Source: Occallatibacter savannae (GTDB taxonomy: Bacteria; Acidobacteriota; Terriglobia; Terriglobales; Acidobacteriaceae). From it: a stretch of 64,000 nucleotides of DNA. Positions 36,561 to 45,055 of this stretch are shown piece after piece; within the stretch, counting starts at the first letter, position 1, and the number at the start of each line of letters is the position of its first letter. The notes under the pieces are model-generated. The model saw only the letters and a list, made by a program, of their open reading frames with translations. It had not been told where the DNA came from and ran no database searches. The position numbers were made by a program, and so were the translations under genes. Where the stretch lies: the NCBI RefSeq assembly GCF_003131205.1, contig NZ_QFFY01000009.1, forward strand, positions 62,001-126,000, written 5' to 3'.

Positions 36561-38630
36561 ATGCTCGCCCGGTCAGCAAGATTACGGTGCGTGCCGCTGT
36601 TCTTCCTGCTCGCTGCCGCAGCCGCTCCTGGTGCGGAGTCGCGACCCGTTCCGCCAATTTGCCTGGACGGAGTCGTAACGGGAGCCATCGCCCTGATCGG
36701 TCCCTGGAAGTTCCAGGTGGGCGACGATCCGCGCTGGGCATCCCCATCCTTCGACGACTCGGAGTGGAGCACGATCAGAGGTGATCTGCCCTGGGGTCGG
36801 CAGGGATTTGAGCGCTACACAGGCTACGGCTGGTACCGAATCCATCTTTTCGCCTCTTGCGCCCCGGAGAACGCGCAGCGATTCTCCCTCCTCGTGCCGC
36901 AGATCCATGACGTCTACGAGATCTTCTGGAACGGGAACCCGGTGGGTGGCGATGGCAAGATGCCGCCCTGGCCGCAGTGGAGGGTCTCACAGCAGCCAAG
37001 GGTTTTCGCGATAGAACAGGGAACCAGCGGACTGCTCGCATTTCGGGTCTGGAAAGCTCCGCTCTTTTCAGACGATTCAGGCGAGCAGGGAGGCTTTGAC
37101 AGCGCGCCGGTAATCGGCAGCCCCAACTCAATAACGGCCGCGAAGGCAGTCATCGACTACGATTGGCTGCAAAGCCGGCAGCTCCGCTTCGGCGAGTCTT
37201 TGACCTTCGGGCTCATCGCTTTACTCAGTTTCCTGGCATGGTGGCGCAATCGCGCACAATGGCTGGTACTCTGGATGGCTTGCTATGCTCTGACGCCTGT
37301 GTTGGCCGGCATATTGCGCGATGCGCATCTTGCATGGCCCTACTCTGTTGCGATGGGCCTGCTGCAGCCCGTGCACTCCCTGCACGACGTATCGTTGTGG
37401 CTGCTGCTGCTCTGGCTGATGCGCCTGAACGAAGATCGCGCCGTTTTCCGCGTTGTGATTTCGCTTTCGATCATCAGCATCGTCATCACCTCAATTGATG
37501 GCATCCTTCTTTCGTTGGCGTGGAATCCTGCATGGCTGTTTCCGGTGCAAGCCGGCGATGCCGCGATCACAACGGTTTCAACGCTCATTCAGATCCTGCC
37601 TGTTCTGCTGGTCAGCCTTGCCATTTATCGCAGGAAGCATCTCAAACCCGCATCGTGGATCGTGGCAGCTCTCGCATTCTCCGACGGCATGTTCATCGCG
37701 ATTCAGCAGGCGCTGAAACAAGGGCAGCGATTCACAGGCTGGACCATTGGCGATCAGCTTGAACGCCCGTTCCTGCTGATCGATGGCAACGCCGTCTCGG
37801 CAGCGACACTTGCTCGCGCGTTACTCCTGATCGCCATCGTTTCAGCCGTGTACATAAGCTATCGCGATGAACAGCGGCACGAGTTGCTGCTTGAGAACGA
37901 ATTCAGCAGTGCCCGCGAATTGCAGCGAATCCTCATTCCGGAGAATCAGCACAGAACGCCCGGGTTCGATATTTCCAGCTCTTATAAACCTGCTCTTCAG
38001 GTTGGCGGTGATTTCTTTCAGCTCATTCCGAGTGTCCAGGACCCGAATGGCTCGACGCTCCTGCTGCTCGGGGACGTGAGCGGGCACGGGCTCAAGGCTG
38101 CGCTGAGCGTTTCCTATGTCATTGCTACATTGCGCATACTGGCAGATCTCTTCGCCGATCCCGGTCCGCTGCTTACTGAATTGAATCGGAGGCTTTGCGG
38201 GCAGATGGACCACGGCTTTGTTACCTGCATTGCGGTGCGCATAGACAGACTTGGCGAATGTACGATGTCGAGTGCAGGCCATCCGCCTCCTTTCCTGAAC
38301 TGGCGCTCGCTGGAGATTCCGGGCGCGCTCCCGCTCGGTCTCGATCCAGCGGCCCACTACGATCAGAGGACTATGCACTTCAGCCCTGGTGATCACCTGG
38401 CGCTGTATACAGACGGACTCCTCGAAGCTCGCAACAAAGCCGGCGAACTCTATGGGTTCAGCCGGCTTCAGAAGCTCTTTGCTGCCACTCCAAGCGCTTC
38501 TGAAGCGGCGGAGGAGGCTGTACGGTTCGGTCAAGATGATGACGTCACTGTGGTGACGCTCGCCTATGTCGGGGAGAGCAAACAAGCAGATGTGAAAGAC
38601 GAGATCACGCCGGAACTTGCTCCTCAGTAG
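36561..38630 (+). CDS. membrane SpoIIE-type PP2C phosphatase with extracytoplasmic sensor
   Basis: The 689-residue protein starts with a signal peptide (VPLFFLLAAAAAPGAES), followed by a jelly-roll-like galactose-binding domain (residues 35-170: ALIGPWKFQVGDDPRWASPS and WYRIHLFASCAPENAQ). About seven hydrophobic segments follow (residues 205-440), then a short coiled coil (ELLLENEFSSARELQRIL) and a SpoIIE/PP2C domain (ALQVGGDFFQLI, LLLGDVSGHGLKAALSVSYV, CTMSSAGHPPPFL, LYTDGLLEARN). These are the aspartates of the metal site. The design implies sensing of an external ligand and dephosphorylation of an anti-sigma-antagonist type target; no such partner is adjacent. Confidence 0.9.
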   Translation: MLARSARLRCVPLFFLLAAAAAPGAESRPVPPICLDGVVTGAIALIGPWKFQVGDDPRWASPSFDDSEWSTIRGDLPWGRQGFERYTGYGWYRIHLFASCAPENAQRFSLLVPQIHDVYEIFWNGNPVGGDGKMPPWPQWRVSQQPRVFAIEQGTSGLLAFRVWKAPLFSDDSGEQGGFDSAPVIGSPNSITAAKAVIDYDWLQSRQLRFGESLTFGLIALLSFLAWWRNRAQWLVLWMACYALTPVLAGILRDAHLAWPYSVAMGLLQPVHSLHDVSLWLLLLWLMRLNEDRAVFRVVISLSIISIVITSIDGILLSLAWNPAWLFPVQAGDAAITTVSTLIQILPVLLVSLAIYRRKHLKPASWIVAALAFSDGMFIAIQQALKQGQRFTGWTIGDQLERPFLLIDGNAVSAATLARALLLIAIVSAVYISYRDEQRHELLLENEFSSARELQRILIPENQHRTPGFDISSSYKPALQVGGDFFQLIPSVQDPNGSTLLLLGDVSGHGLKAALSVSYVIATLRILADLFADPGPLLTELNRRLCGQMDHGFVTCIAVRIDRLGECTMSSAGHPPPFLNWRSLEIPGALPLGLDPAAHYDQRTMHFSPGDHLALYTDGLLEARNKAGELYGFSRLQKLFAATPSASEAAEEAVRFGQDDDVTVVTLAYVGESKQADVKDEITPELAPQ

Positions 38631-39072
38631 GGATGCACGCGGTCTCCTCTAGCAGTTGTCCCTTTTTTGCGAATACCTCACACCTTGCCTTCTGGAGGCC
38701 CTCAATGATCTTGACCCAAGTCGGGTTCAATGGGCGCGTAGTGACGTCGTCTCCTAAGATCAGGGTCTCCTTCATCACAGCCTTGTAAGCTGCATTAATG
38801 ACGACACCGATATCGTCTTCCAGTCCCTTTGGAACTGCCGGGTAAACCTTCTCTTTGTTTTCGTCGATCCAGCGAAAGGCGATTCGAAGAACGACTTCGC
38901 TCACCCAACGCTCGTAGATCATCAGATCTTCGATGGCGGCGTAAAGAGATGGGTGTTGATCATCGATTTCAAAAGGGTGGCTTAACGGCGCCGCGAGTGG
39001 TTTCTGCATCGCCATAATGAGGCGGCGATTGTCGTCTACCAATGGGTATTGGCAACCTGTCTTTCTGGGCAT
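38605..39072 (-). CDS. conserved-looking hypothetical protein
   Basis: The 155-residue product starts at an ATG with a strong GGAGG about six bases upstream. It overlaps the phosphatase gene tail-to-tail by 26 bases. Sequence is soluble and mostly helical (SLYAAIEDLMIYERWVSEVV, IAFRWIDENKEKVYPAV, IGVVINAAYKAVMKETLILG) with two Cys near the C-terminus. No family recognised. Confidence 0.65.
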   Translation of the reverse strand: MPRKTGCQYPLVDDNRRLIMAMQKPLAAPLSHPFEIDDQHPSLYAAIEDLMIYERWVSEVVLRIAFRWIDENKEKVYPAVPKGLEDDIGVVINAAYKAVMKETLILGDDVTTRPLNPTWVKIIEGLQKARCEVFAKKGQLLEETACIPTEEQVPA

Positions 39073-39295
39073 ACCTTTTCCTCCACTCTAGAGAAGCTTT
39101 GAAGCTGGTCTCAAATTTGCGTGGAGAACAAGAACAACGCGAGCGGGGCCCTGAGATCAACTTCGTTGATTTGGGCACGCGGATACAGACCGCAGGAAGA
39201 GCGGAAACATCTCAATCCAGAATTGATTCTGTGTCAATCAGGATCACAATGCGATGTGACGAAGCTGCGGTTCTCGAACGTTCCGCGCAAAGGGA

Positions 39296-40567
39296 CTAGT
39301 TCCCCTCGCCGTACCCGCCGATCACGGCAACCTTGGCCCGCTTGCCCAGCCGCACCACCAACCTCGCGGGAAGAGAATCGAGAGGGATCGCTGAATTGGT
39401 GACGACCTCGCCCTCAATCTTCACGGCCTTCTCTACCAGTTTCCGGCTGGCCTCGGCTCCGCTCGCTGCCAGTCCAATCTGCACGAGTAGCTTGGGCACG
39501 CGAATCTGCAGGTCCCCCGGAGCGCTCGCCGGCCCCACCAGGTCGGCATAGGCGATGTGGACTTCTTCGAGGTCTTCGGCTGCCTCTTTCTGCTGGAACA
39601 TGCGCGCCCAGTTCTCGTCCGCATGCTGTGCCGCGTCTTCCCCGTGAAATCCAGCCGTGATGGTCCGCGCCAGCCGCTTCTTGACCTCCATCGGGTGAAC
39701 CTTGCCGGCCGCGACCTCCGCCTGCAGCGCATCCACCTCCGACTGCTTCAGGTCCGAGAGGAAGACCCAGTACTTCCACATCAGCTCGTCGGAGATCGAC
39801 ATCAGCTTCCCGTACATCTCCGCCGGAGGCTCGTTGATCCCAATTGCGTTGTTGAGCGACTTGCTCATCTTCTGCACGCCGTCCGTGCCTTCGAGGATCG
39901 GCGTCATCAGAATGATCTGCGGCTTCTGCCCGTAGTGGCGCTGTAACTCGCGGCCACAACCGAGGTTGAAGCGCTGATCGGTACCGCCCAACTCCACATC
40001 GCATTCCAGTGCGACTGAGTCGTAACCCTGCATAACCGGGTACAGCAGCTCATGCAGGCTGATGGGCTGTTCGGCCTGGAAGCGCTTGTGGAACTCGTCG
40101 CGCTCGAGCATCTGCGAGACAGTGAAGTGCGCTGTGAGCCGGATCGTTCCTTCGTAGTCCAGCTTGCCCAGCCACTCGGAGTTGTAGCGAACTTCAGTCT
40201 TCTCCGGGTCCAGAATCTTGAAAACCTGTTCCTTGTACGTCTCCGCGTTCTCGTTGATCTGCTCGCGGGTCAGCGGCTTGCGCGTGACGTTACGACCCGT
40301 CGGGTCGCCGATCAGCGACGTGAAATCGCCGACAAGGAAGATCACCTGGTGTCCGAGCTGCTGAAAGTGGCGCAGCTTCCGCATCAGCACTGTATGACCG
40401 AGGTGCAGGTCCGGGGCAGTCGGGTCGAAGCCGGCTTTCACTCGAAGGGGGCGGCCCGTCTTGCGGCTCTCTTCAAGGCGCTCGCGGAGGTCGGAGACAC
40501 GGATAATCTCGGCTGCGCCCTTCTGCAGCAGATCCATCTGCTCATCAACAGGAAGAAACGTACTCAT
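39296..40567 (-). CDS. tyrS: tyrosyl-tRNA synthetase
   Basis: Class I synthetase for tRNA-Tyr. The start at 40567 (MSTFLPVDEQMDLLQKGAAE) gives 423 residues, the usual size; the frame upstream is unsupported. It has the HIGH-type motif DLHLGHTVLM, the KMSKS motif in GVQKMSKSLNNAIG, and a C-terminal S4-like RNA-binding domain (AEASRKLVEKAVKIEGEVV). The HLGH and short form place it with the TyrZ-like branch. A TATACT box seven bases before the ATG suggests a leaderless message. It is a single gene with no T-box or other leader seen. Confidence 0.97.
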   Translation of the reverse strand: MSTFLPVDEQMDLLQKGAAEIIRVSDLRERLEESRKTGRPLRVKAGFDPTAPDLHLGHTVLMRKLRHFQQLGHQVIFLVGDFTSLIGDPTGRNVTRKPLTREQINENAETYKEQVFKILDPEKTEVRYNSEWLGKLDYEGTIRLTAHFTVSQMLERDEFHKRFQAEQPISLHELLYPVMQGYDSVALECDVELGGTDQRFNLGCGRELQRHYGQKPQIILMTPILEGTDGVQKMSKSLNNAIGINEPPAEMYGKLMSISDELMWKYWVFLSDLKQSEVDALQAEVAAGKVHPMEVKKRLARTITAGFHGEDAAQHADENWARMFQQKEAAEDLEEVHIAYADLVGPASAPGDLQIRVPKLLVQIGLAASGAEASRKLVEKAVKIEGEVVTNSAIPLDSLPARLVVRLGKRAKVAVIGGYGEGN

Positions 40568-40574
40568 CTCGTCC

Positions 40575-40580
40575 AGTATA
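40575..40580 (-). promoter_or_regulatory. -10 box TATACT for leaderless tyrS mRNA
   Basis: On the minus strand TATACT is followed by GGACGAG and the ATG at 40567. GGACGAG could alternatively serve as a weak RBS. A TTGAAC is 22 bases upstream, too far to be an ideal -35. Confidence 0.45.
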
Positions 40581-40760
40581 AAGATTGAAGAGTCCCCACC
40601 GAGTTCAAGCCGGATCAAAAACCGGGGATGAAGAATCTGTCATCACTCCTCTCAAATGCATCAGGATCAGATACTTTTGCATCAGAGCGGTCAAGTAGCC
40701 GAAGCAATTCAGTCGGACATACCGGTAGTCGAGTTTCATCATCCCAGGGGAGCACCGTAG

Positions 40761-41888
40761 ATGCGTCGAGGCCTGTTTCTAGCGTTGTCAGCTGTCATGC
40801 TGCTGGCTACGACCTCGCTCGCCCTCTCCGCGCAGACGCTGGTGTACACACGCAAACCCGATGCCAAGAACGGAAAGACAATCTACGAAGGCGGCTGCAT
40901 TGCCTGCCACGGCGCTGACGGAAAAGGCGCCGATGAGAAGCTGACCGAATTCAAACGGCCCGACACTTGGCCTGACTTCACCCGTTGCGATCAAACGACC
41001 CCCGAGCCGAATTCTGCGTGGAAAGCCGTCATCGTGAATGGCGGTCCGTATCTCGGCTTCTCGACCATCATGCCGCGCTTCAGAGACCTGCTCTCCAACG
41101 ACCAGATCGATGACGTGGTCGCCTACATCCGCACATTCTGTACGAACCAGCACTGGCCTCGAGGCGAGCTGAATCTACCGCGTGCGATCGTGACCGAGAA
41201 GGCTTTCCCTGAAGACGAAGTCGTATGGTCGACCGGCGTGAACGGTAGCGGCGCGCCGGGGTTTGAGACGCACGTAATCCACGAACAGGCCTTCGGTACC
41301 AAGGGCCAGCTCGAAGTCGATGTCCCTTGGCAATTCCAAAATTCGAATCACGCCTGGGACAATCACATCGGCGATATTACCCTCGGCTGGAAGCAGGTGA
41401 TGTACTCGAACCTGCACTCGGGGTCGATCTTCGCCCTGCAAGGCGGAATCCTGCCGCCAACCGGCAGCACAAGGCTTGGCGGCGCCGGCACAACGACCTT
41501 TGAACCATTCGCGTCGGTCGACCAGCTCTTCAAAACCAACACCTGGATTCAGTTCCAGATGGGCGCCGATCTGCCCGTCGACACGAAGAAGAGTCCGCAG
41601 AGCCTCTTCTGGTACACGGCTCTTGGACAGACGCTATCGCCGGACAATCGCCTCGGCCGCCAATGGTCGCCAATGGTCGAGTTCCTCGCCACGCGCGATC
41701 TGGTTGATGGCGCCAAAACCGATTGGGACATCATGCCCGAAATGCAGGTCACAGCCAGCAAACGGCAGCATGTCCGTGTCAACGTAGGCGTGCGCACTCC
41801 GGTTACCGATACTGCGGGCCGTTCACCGCAGGTCTACTTCTACGTGCTGTGGGACTGGGCCGAAGGCCACTTCTGGAACGGATGGTGA
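40761..41888 (+). CDS. cytochrome c fused to a predicted outer-membrane beta-barrel
   Basis: After a signal peptide (LFLALSAVMLLATTSLALSA) comes a class I cytochrome c domain: heme motif CIACH at 46-50 and probable axial Met104 in FSTIMPRFRDLLSNDQ, with DDVVAYIRTFC closing the fold. From about residue 130 the protein changes to alternating amphipathic strands (QLEVDVPWQFQ, GDITLGWKQVMY, IFALQGGILPPTG, WIQFQMGADLPV, WSPMVEFLATRD, HVRVNVGVRTPVTD, VYFYVLWDWAEG) and ends in Trp, as outer-membrane barrels do. It therefore places a single heme at an outer-membrane pore, an architecture like Cyc2 but apparently unrelated. The stop overlaps the next gene, a pentaheme cytochrome. Confidence 0.82.
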   Translation: MRRGLFLALSAVMLLATTSLALSAQTLVYTRKPDAKNGKTIYEGGCIACHGADGKGADEKLTEFKRPDTWPDFTRCDQTTPEPNSAWKAVIVNGGPYLGFSTIMPRFRDLLSNDQIDDVVAYIRTFCTNQHWPRGELNLPRAIVTEKAFPEDEVVWSTGVNGSGAPGFETHVIHEQAFGTKGQLEVDVPWQFQNSNHAWDNHIGDITLGWKQVMYSNLHSGSIFALQGGILPPTGSTRLGGAGTTTFEPFASVDQLFKTNTWIQFQMGADLPVDTKKSPQSLFWYTALGQTLSPDNRLGRQWSPMVEFLATRDLVDGAKTDWDIMPEMQVTASKRQHVRVNVGVRTPVTDTAGRSPQVYFYVLWDWAEGHFWNGW

Positions 41889-43540
41889 TGGAGATGCGCC
41901 GGTCTCTTCCCGTCATCCTCGGCGTTGCCGCCGTAACTCTGGCGCTTGCCGGCCTGCGCGGCAGAGAAGTGCGCGCTGCCTCGCATCCCGATGCCCACAA
42001 GGACTTCCATACGGCCGATCGCTGCGTGGCCTGCCACAACAACCTGAAAACCCCGAAGGGCGAAGACGTCTCCATCGGGCTGCAGTGGCGCGCCAGCGTG
42101 ATGGCCAACTCCTCGCGCGACCCTTACTGGCAGGGCAGCGTGCGGCGAGAGTCCCTCGACCATCCGGAACTCAGCGCCGATGTGCAGGACGAGTGCGCGA
42201 GCTGCCACATGGCTGCGCAGCACCTCATCGACAAGGCTGAAGGCAGAAAGACCGACGTCTTCTCGCGTTTGCCGCTGCTCAGAAAGCACGACAAGGATGC
42301 ATTCGCCGAAGACGGCGTCAACTGCTCGGTCTGCCACCAGATCGAACGCAAAGGCCTCGGTACGCCGCAGACCTACAACGGCAACGTTGAAGTCGCCGGC
42401 GTGACGAACCAGAACCATCGCGACCAGGATCACCGCGAGGAGTACGGTCCATTCCTGCCCGACGCCGGGCACAAGACGATCATGCAGTCGTCCACCAAGG
42501 GATTCATCCCGCAGCAGGCCGTCCATATTCGCGACTCGGCGCTCTGCGGCAGTTGCCACACGCTGATCACCACCGTGCGCGGCCCCGGCGGCAAGGCGAT
42601 GGGCGAGTTCCCCGAGCAGATGCCCTACCAGGAGTGGCAGCACAGCGACTACAACAAGAAGCAAAGCTGCCAGAACTGCCACATGCCCGCAGTCCAGGGC
42701 GAGATGCCCATCACCGCGCTCTACGGCGTGAAGCGCGTGGGCATGCACCGCCACGTCTTCCTCGGCGGCAACTTCCTCCTGCCCGCGCTCCTCAACGAGC
42801 ATCGAGACGAACTCGACACCGCCGCCCAGCCCGAAGAACTCCAGGCCGCCATCAATCGCACCTCCGAGTTCCTGCGCACGCAGTCAGCGAAACTCGAGGT
42901 GCTGGACCTGAAGAAGAGCGATGACGGAGTCTCCTTCATGGTGAAGGTCCAGAACCTGACCGGGCACAAGATGCCGACCGCCTATCCCTCACGGCGCGCC
43001 TGGCTGCACGTGACGGTGAAGGACAACGCCGGCCGTACCGTGTTCGAATCCGGAGCGCTCAATCCCGATGGCTCGATCGTTGGCAACGACAACGATGCCG
43101 ATCCGCTGAAATTCGAGCCGCACTACAGTGAGATCACCAGTCCCGATCAGGTCGAAATCTTCGAGCCCATCCTCGGAGATACGAACGGGCACGTCACGAC
43201 CGGCCTGTTGAGCGCCGTCAGATACCTCAAGGACAACCGCATTCTGCCCACCGGTTTCGACAAGGTCACCGCCGACCCGAACATTGCGGTGGTCGGCGGC
43301 GCGCATGACGATCCCGGCTTCGTCGGCGGAGCGGCGCAGATCCGCTACGCGATCCGAGCCAGCCAGGGCGGCGGCCCTTATCAGGTGAAGGCCGAGCTGT
43401 GGTATCAGCCCATCGGATTCCGCTGGGCACACAATCTCGAGCCCTACAAGGCAGCCGAGCCGCAGCGCTTCATCTCGTATTACAAAGCTGACTCGAAGAA
43501 GACGGCCATCGTGCTCGCGGAAGCCGAAGGCAAGTTTTAG
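41888..43540 (+). CDS. secreted pentaheme cytochrome c
   Basis: The ATG at 41888 overlaps the previous stop (TGATG); ATGs at 41882 and 41894 are alternatives. The 550-residue product has a signal peptide (LPVILGVAAVTLALAGLRG) and five CxxCH heme motifs at residues 46-50, 103-107, 146-150, 220-224 and 261-265. Additional conserved His residues (RDQDHREEYG, HSDYNKK, RHVFLGGNF) could be distal ligands. The C-terminal half has no heme motif but carries NLTGHKMPTAYPSRRAW, seen at the end of other multiheme cytochromes. With the barrel-fused cytochrome it may form an electron path across the outer membrane; donor and acceptor are unknown. Confidence 0.9.
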   Translation: MEMRRSLPVILGVAAVTLALAGLRGREVRAASHPDAHKDFHTADRCVACHNNLKTPKGEDVSIGLQWRASVMANSSRDPYWQGSVRRESLDHPELSADVQDECASCHMAAQHLIDKAEGRKTDVFSRLPLLRKHDKDAFAEDGVNCSVCHQIERKGLGTPQTYNGNVEVAGVTNQNHRDQDHREEYGPFLPDAGHKTIMQSSTKGFIPQQAVHIRDSALCGSCHTLITTVRGPGGKAMGEFPEQMPYQEWQHSDYNKKQSCQNCHMPAVQGEMPITALYGVKRVGMHRHVFLGGNFLLPALLNEHRDELDTAAQPEELQAAINRTSEFLRTQSAKLEVLDLKKSDDGVSFMVKVQNLTGHKMPTAYPSRRAWLHVTVKDNAGRTVFESGALNPDGSIVGNDNDADPLKFEPHYSEITSPDQVEIFEPILGDTNGHVTTGLLSAVRYLKDNRILPTGFDKVTADPNIAVVGGAHDDPGFVGGAAQIRYAIRASQGGGPYQVKAELWYQPIGFRWAHNLEPYKAAEPQRFISYYKADSKKTAIVLAEAEGKF

Positions 43541-43633
43541 CCCTGAGCCCGCAAGAGTTCACGCGGCATTCACAAAATACCTGCAACTTACCCTTCAGGC
43601 CGCCATCCAAGGCCGCAGGAGAATACCTGAGCT

Positions 43634-44665
43634 ATGCCAAGTGTGAAAGGTCGCGCGATGCAGGTGCCCGCTGCGGGCGGAGCATTCCAACTTATCGAGA
43701 AAGAATTCCCCGAACCCGGACCGGGACAAGTCCGCATCCGTGTTCATGCGTGCGGCGTGTGCCACTCGGATTCGCTGACCAAAGAAGGTCAGTGGCCCGG
43801 CGTGCAATTTCCGCGCGTGCCCGGGCATGAGATCGCAGGCGTGGTCGATGCAGTCGCTGCCGACGTGCCTCTGTTCAAGCCCGGCCAGCGTGTCGGGCTG
43901 GGCTGGCACGGCGGCCATTGCAACTTCTGCGATCCCTGTCGGCGCGGCGACTTCATCCTCTGCCAGAACCAGCCCATCAGCGGCATCAGCTACGACGGCG
44001 GCTATGCCGACTACGTCATCGCGCCCGCCAACGCCCTCGCATTGATGGCTCCGGAACTGAGCGACACAGATGCCGCTCCGCTGCTCTGCGCCGGGATCAC
44101 CACCTTTAACGCGCTGCGCAACTCCGGCGCGCGTCCCGGCGACACGGTCGTCATCCTCGGTATCGGCGGCCTCGGGCACCTGGCGATCCAGTACGCTGCC
44201 AAGTCCGGTTACCGCACCGTTGCCGTCGCCCGCGGCCAGGACAAGGCGCCGCTGGCGAAGCAGCTTGGCGCACACGTCTACATCGACTCGACCACGCAGG
44301 ATCCGGCCAAGGAACTCCAGAAGATCGGCGGAGCCAACATCATCCTCTCCACCATCACCAGTTCCAAGGCTTTCGACTGGGTGCTGGACGGACTGGCTCC
44401 AGCCGGCAAGTTCATTGTCGTCGGCGCGCCCGAAGACGGGCCGATCACCATCAATCCCTTCCCGCTGCTCCTCGGCCGCCGCACTGTCGCCGGCTGGCCC
44501 TCGGGAACCGGCATGGATTCGGAAGACACGCTCAAGTTCAGCGCGCTCCAGGGTGTGAAGCCGATGAACGAGGTCTACCCGCTCGAGAAGGCCGAAGAAG
44601 CCTACCAGCGTATGATGTCCGGCAAAGCGCGCTTTCGGGTAGTGCTGAACGTTAGCGGTCAGTGA
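43634..44665 (+). CDS. zinc-dependent alcohol dehydrogenase
   Basis: The 343-residue medium-chain dehydrogenase has the catalytic zinc ligands in ACGVCHSD and the GHE motif (PRVPGHEIAGVVD), four structural-zinc cysteines (HCNFCDPCRRGDFILCQ), and the nucleotide-binding motif LGIGGLGHLAIQYAA. It resembles the AdhA/cinnamyl-alcohol-type dehydrogenases that use NAD(P). It lies 93 bases after the pentaheme cytochrome in the same direction. Co-transcription is possible, but a functional link to the cytochromes is not required. Substrate unknown. Confidence 0.92.
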   Translation: MPSVKGRAMQVPAAGGAFQLIEKEFPEPGPGQVRIRVHACGVCHSDSLTKEGQWPGVQFPRVPGHEIAGVVDAVAADVPLFKPGQRVGLGWHGGHCNFCDPCRRGDFILCQNQPISGISYDGGYADYVIAPANALALMAPELSDTDAAPLLCAGITTFNALRNSGARPGDTVVILGIGGLGHLAIQYAAKSGYRTVAVARGQDKAPLAKQLGAHVYIDSTTQDPAKELQKIGGANIILSTITSSKAFDWVLDGLAPAGKFIVVGAPEDGPITINPFPLLLGRRTVAGWPSGTGMDSEDTLKFSALQGVKPMNEVYPLEKAEEAYQRMMSGKARFRVVLNVSGQ

Positions 44666-44698
44666 TCAGTGGTCAGTTCTGAGTGATCAGGGATCAGG
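44661..44698. repeat. degenerate heptamer tandem array
   Basis: Five 7-bp units AGTGATC, AGTGGTC, AGTTCTG, AGTGATC, AGGGATC and a partial sixth, beginning just before the adh stop codon (TGA 44663-44665). Related to the arrays at 23051, 44929, 44999 and 48264. Confidence 0.65.
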
Positions 44699-44740
44699 CG
44701 TAATCGCAAACCTCAGACCGACAGACAACGGGAATTGTGC

Positions 44741-44777
44741 CCCATTCATTTCGCGGCTTCATCGCGAAATGAATGGG
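44741..44777. repeat. perfect 15-bp inverted repeat (hairpin)
   Basis: CCCATTCATTTCGCG (44741-44755) and CGCGAAATGAATGGG (44763-44777), loop GCTTCAT. No U-tract, so it could be a transcript terminator of unusual type for adh, a repeat element, or an operator for the leader promoter 34 bases downstream. Confidence 0.7.
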
Positions 44778-44810
44778 AGCGTCCGCTGGGTCTGTCGCTC
44801 GCAGCCACGG

Positions 44811-44816
44811 TATAAT
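44811..44816 (+). promoter_or_regulatory. -10 box TATAAT of the alaC leader transcript
   Basis: A perfect TATAAT sits six bases before the ATG of the leader peptide (44823). The spacing equals that at 5299, so transcription may start at the ATG itself. No clear -35. Confidence 0.55.
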
Positions 44817-44822
44817 CGCGTC

Positions 44823-44906
44823 ATGCAGCAAATCTTCACCTCCGTCGCAATTGCTCGCTTCTCCAGCGCGGCTGCGGCGCGTGCTGCGGCGGCTCCGGCC
44901 GCCTAG
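44823..44906 (+). CDS. alanine-rich leader peptide of alaC (candidate attenuator peptide)
   Basis: A 27-codon frame reads MQQIFTSVAIARFSS and then a tail in which 10 of the last 12 codons are Ala (GCG, GCT, GCC), broken only by one Arg and one Pro, ending at TAG. Twelve of 27 residues are Ala. It begins six bases after a perfect -10 and lies 149 bases before alaC, an alanine-forming aminotransferase. A run of codons for the pathway product is how classic amino-acid attenuator leaders such as those of his or ilv work. Alanine runs arise readily in GC-rich DNA, so the evidence is position, promoter and context, not sequence alone. It has no Shine-Dalgarno sequence. Confidence 0.55.
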   Translation: MQQIFTSVAIARFSSAAAARAAAAPAA

Positions 44907-44927
44907 ACTCGTTACCCCTCAGAAAAA

Positions 44928-45026
44928 CAGTTCTCAGTCATCAGTCTTCAGCGGAAGAGCTCGTCTGCCCGTTACCGAAGGCTGCTGGGTGATCCTCTAC
45001 TGACAACTGAAAACTGGTAACGGGCA
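44928..45026 (+). promoter_or_regulatory. mutually exclusive hairpins between leader peptide and alaC
   Basis: Arm A (44928-44944) can pair with A' (45000-45016) at 14 of 17 positions, and arm B TGCCCGTTACC (44966-44976) pairs perfectly with B' GGTAACGGGCA (45016-45026). The order A-B-A'-B' means the two stems cannot form together as a simple nested structure. Arms A and A' are made of the heptamer units found elsewhere, so they may also be plain repeats. No U-tract is seen, so control might be at translation or by Rho. Confidence 0.4.
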
Positions 45027-45055
45027 ACTTCTCACGTCGTATTCTGGAGAGAACC

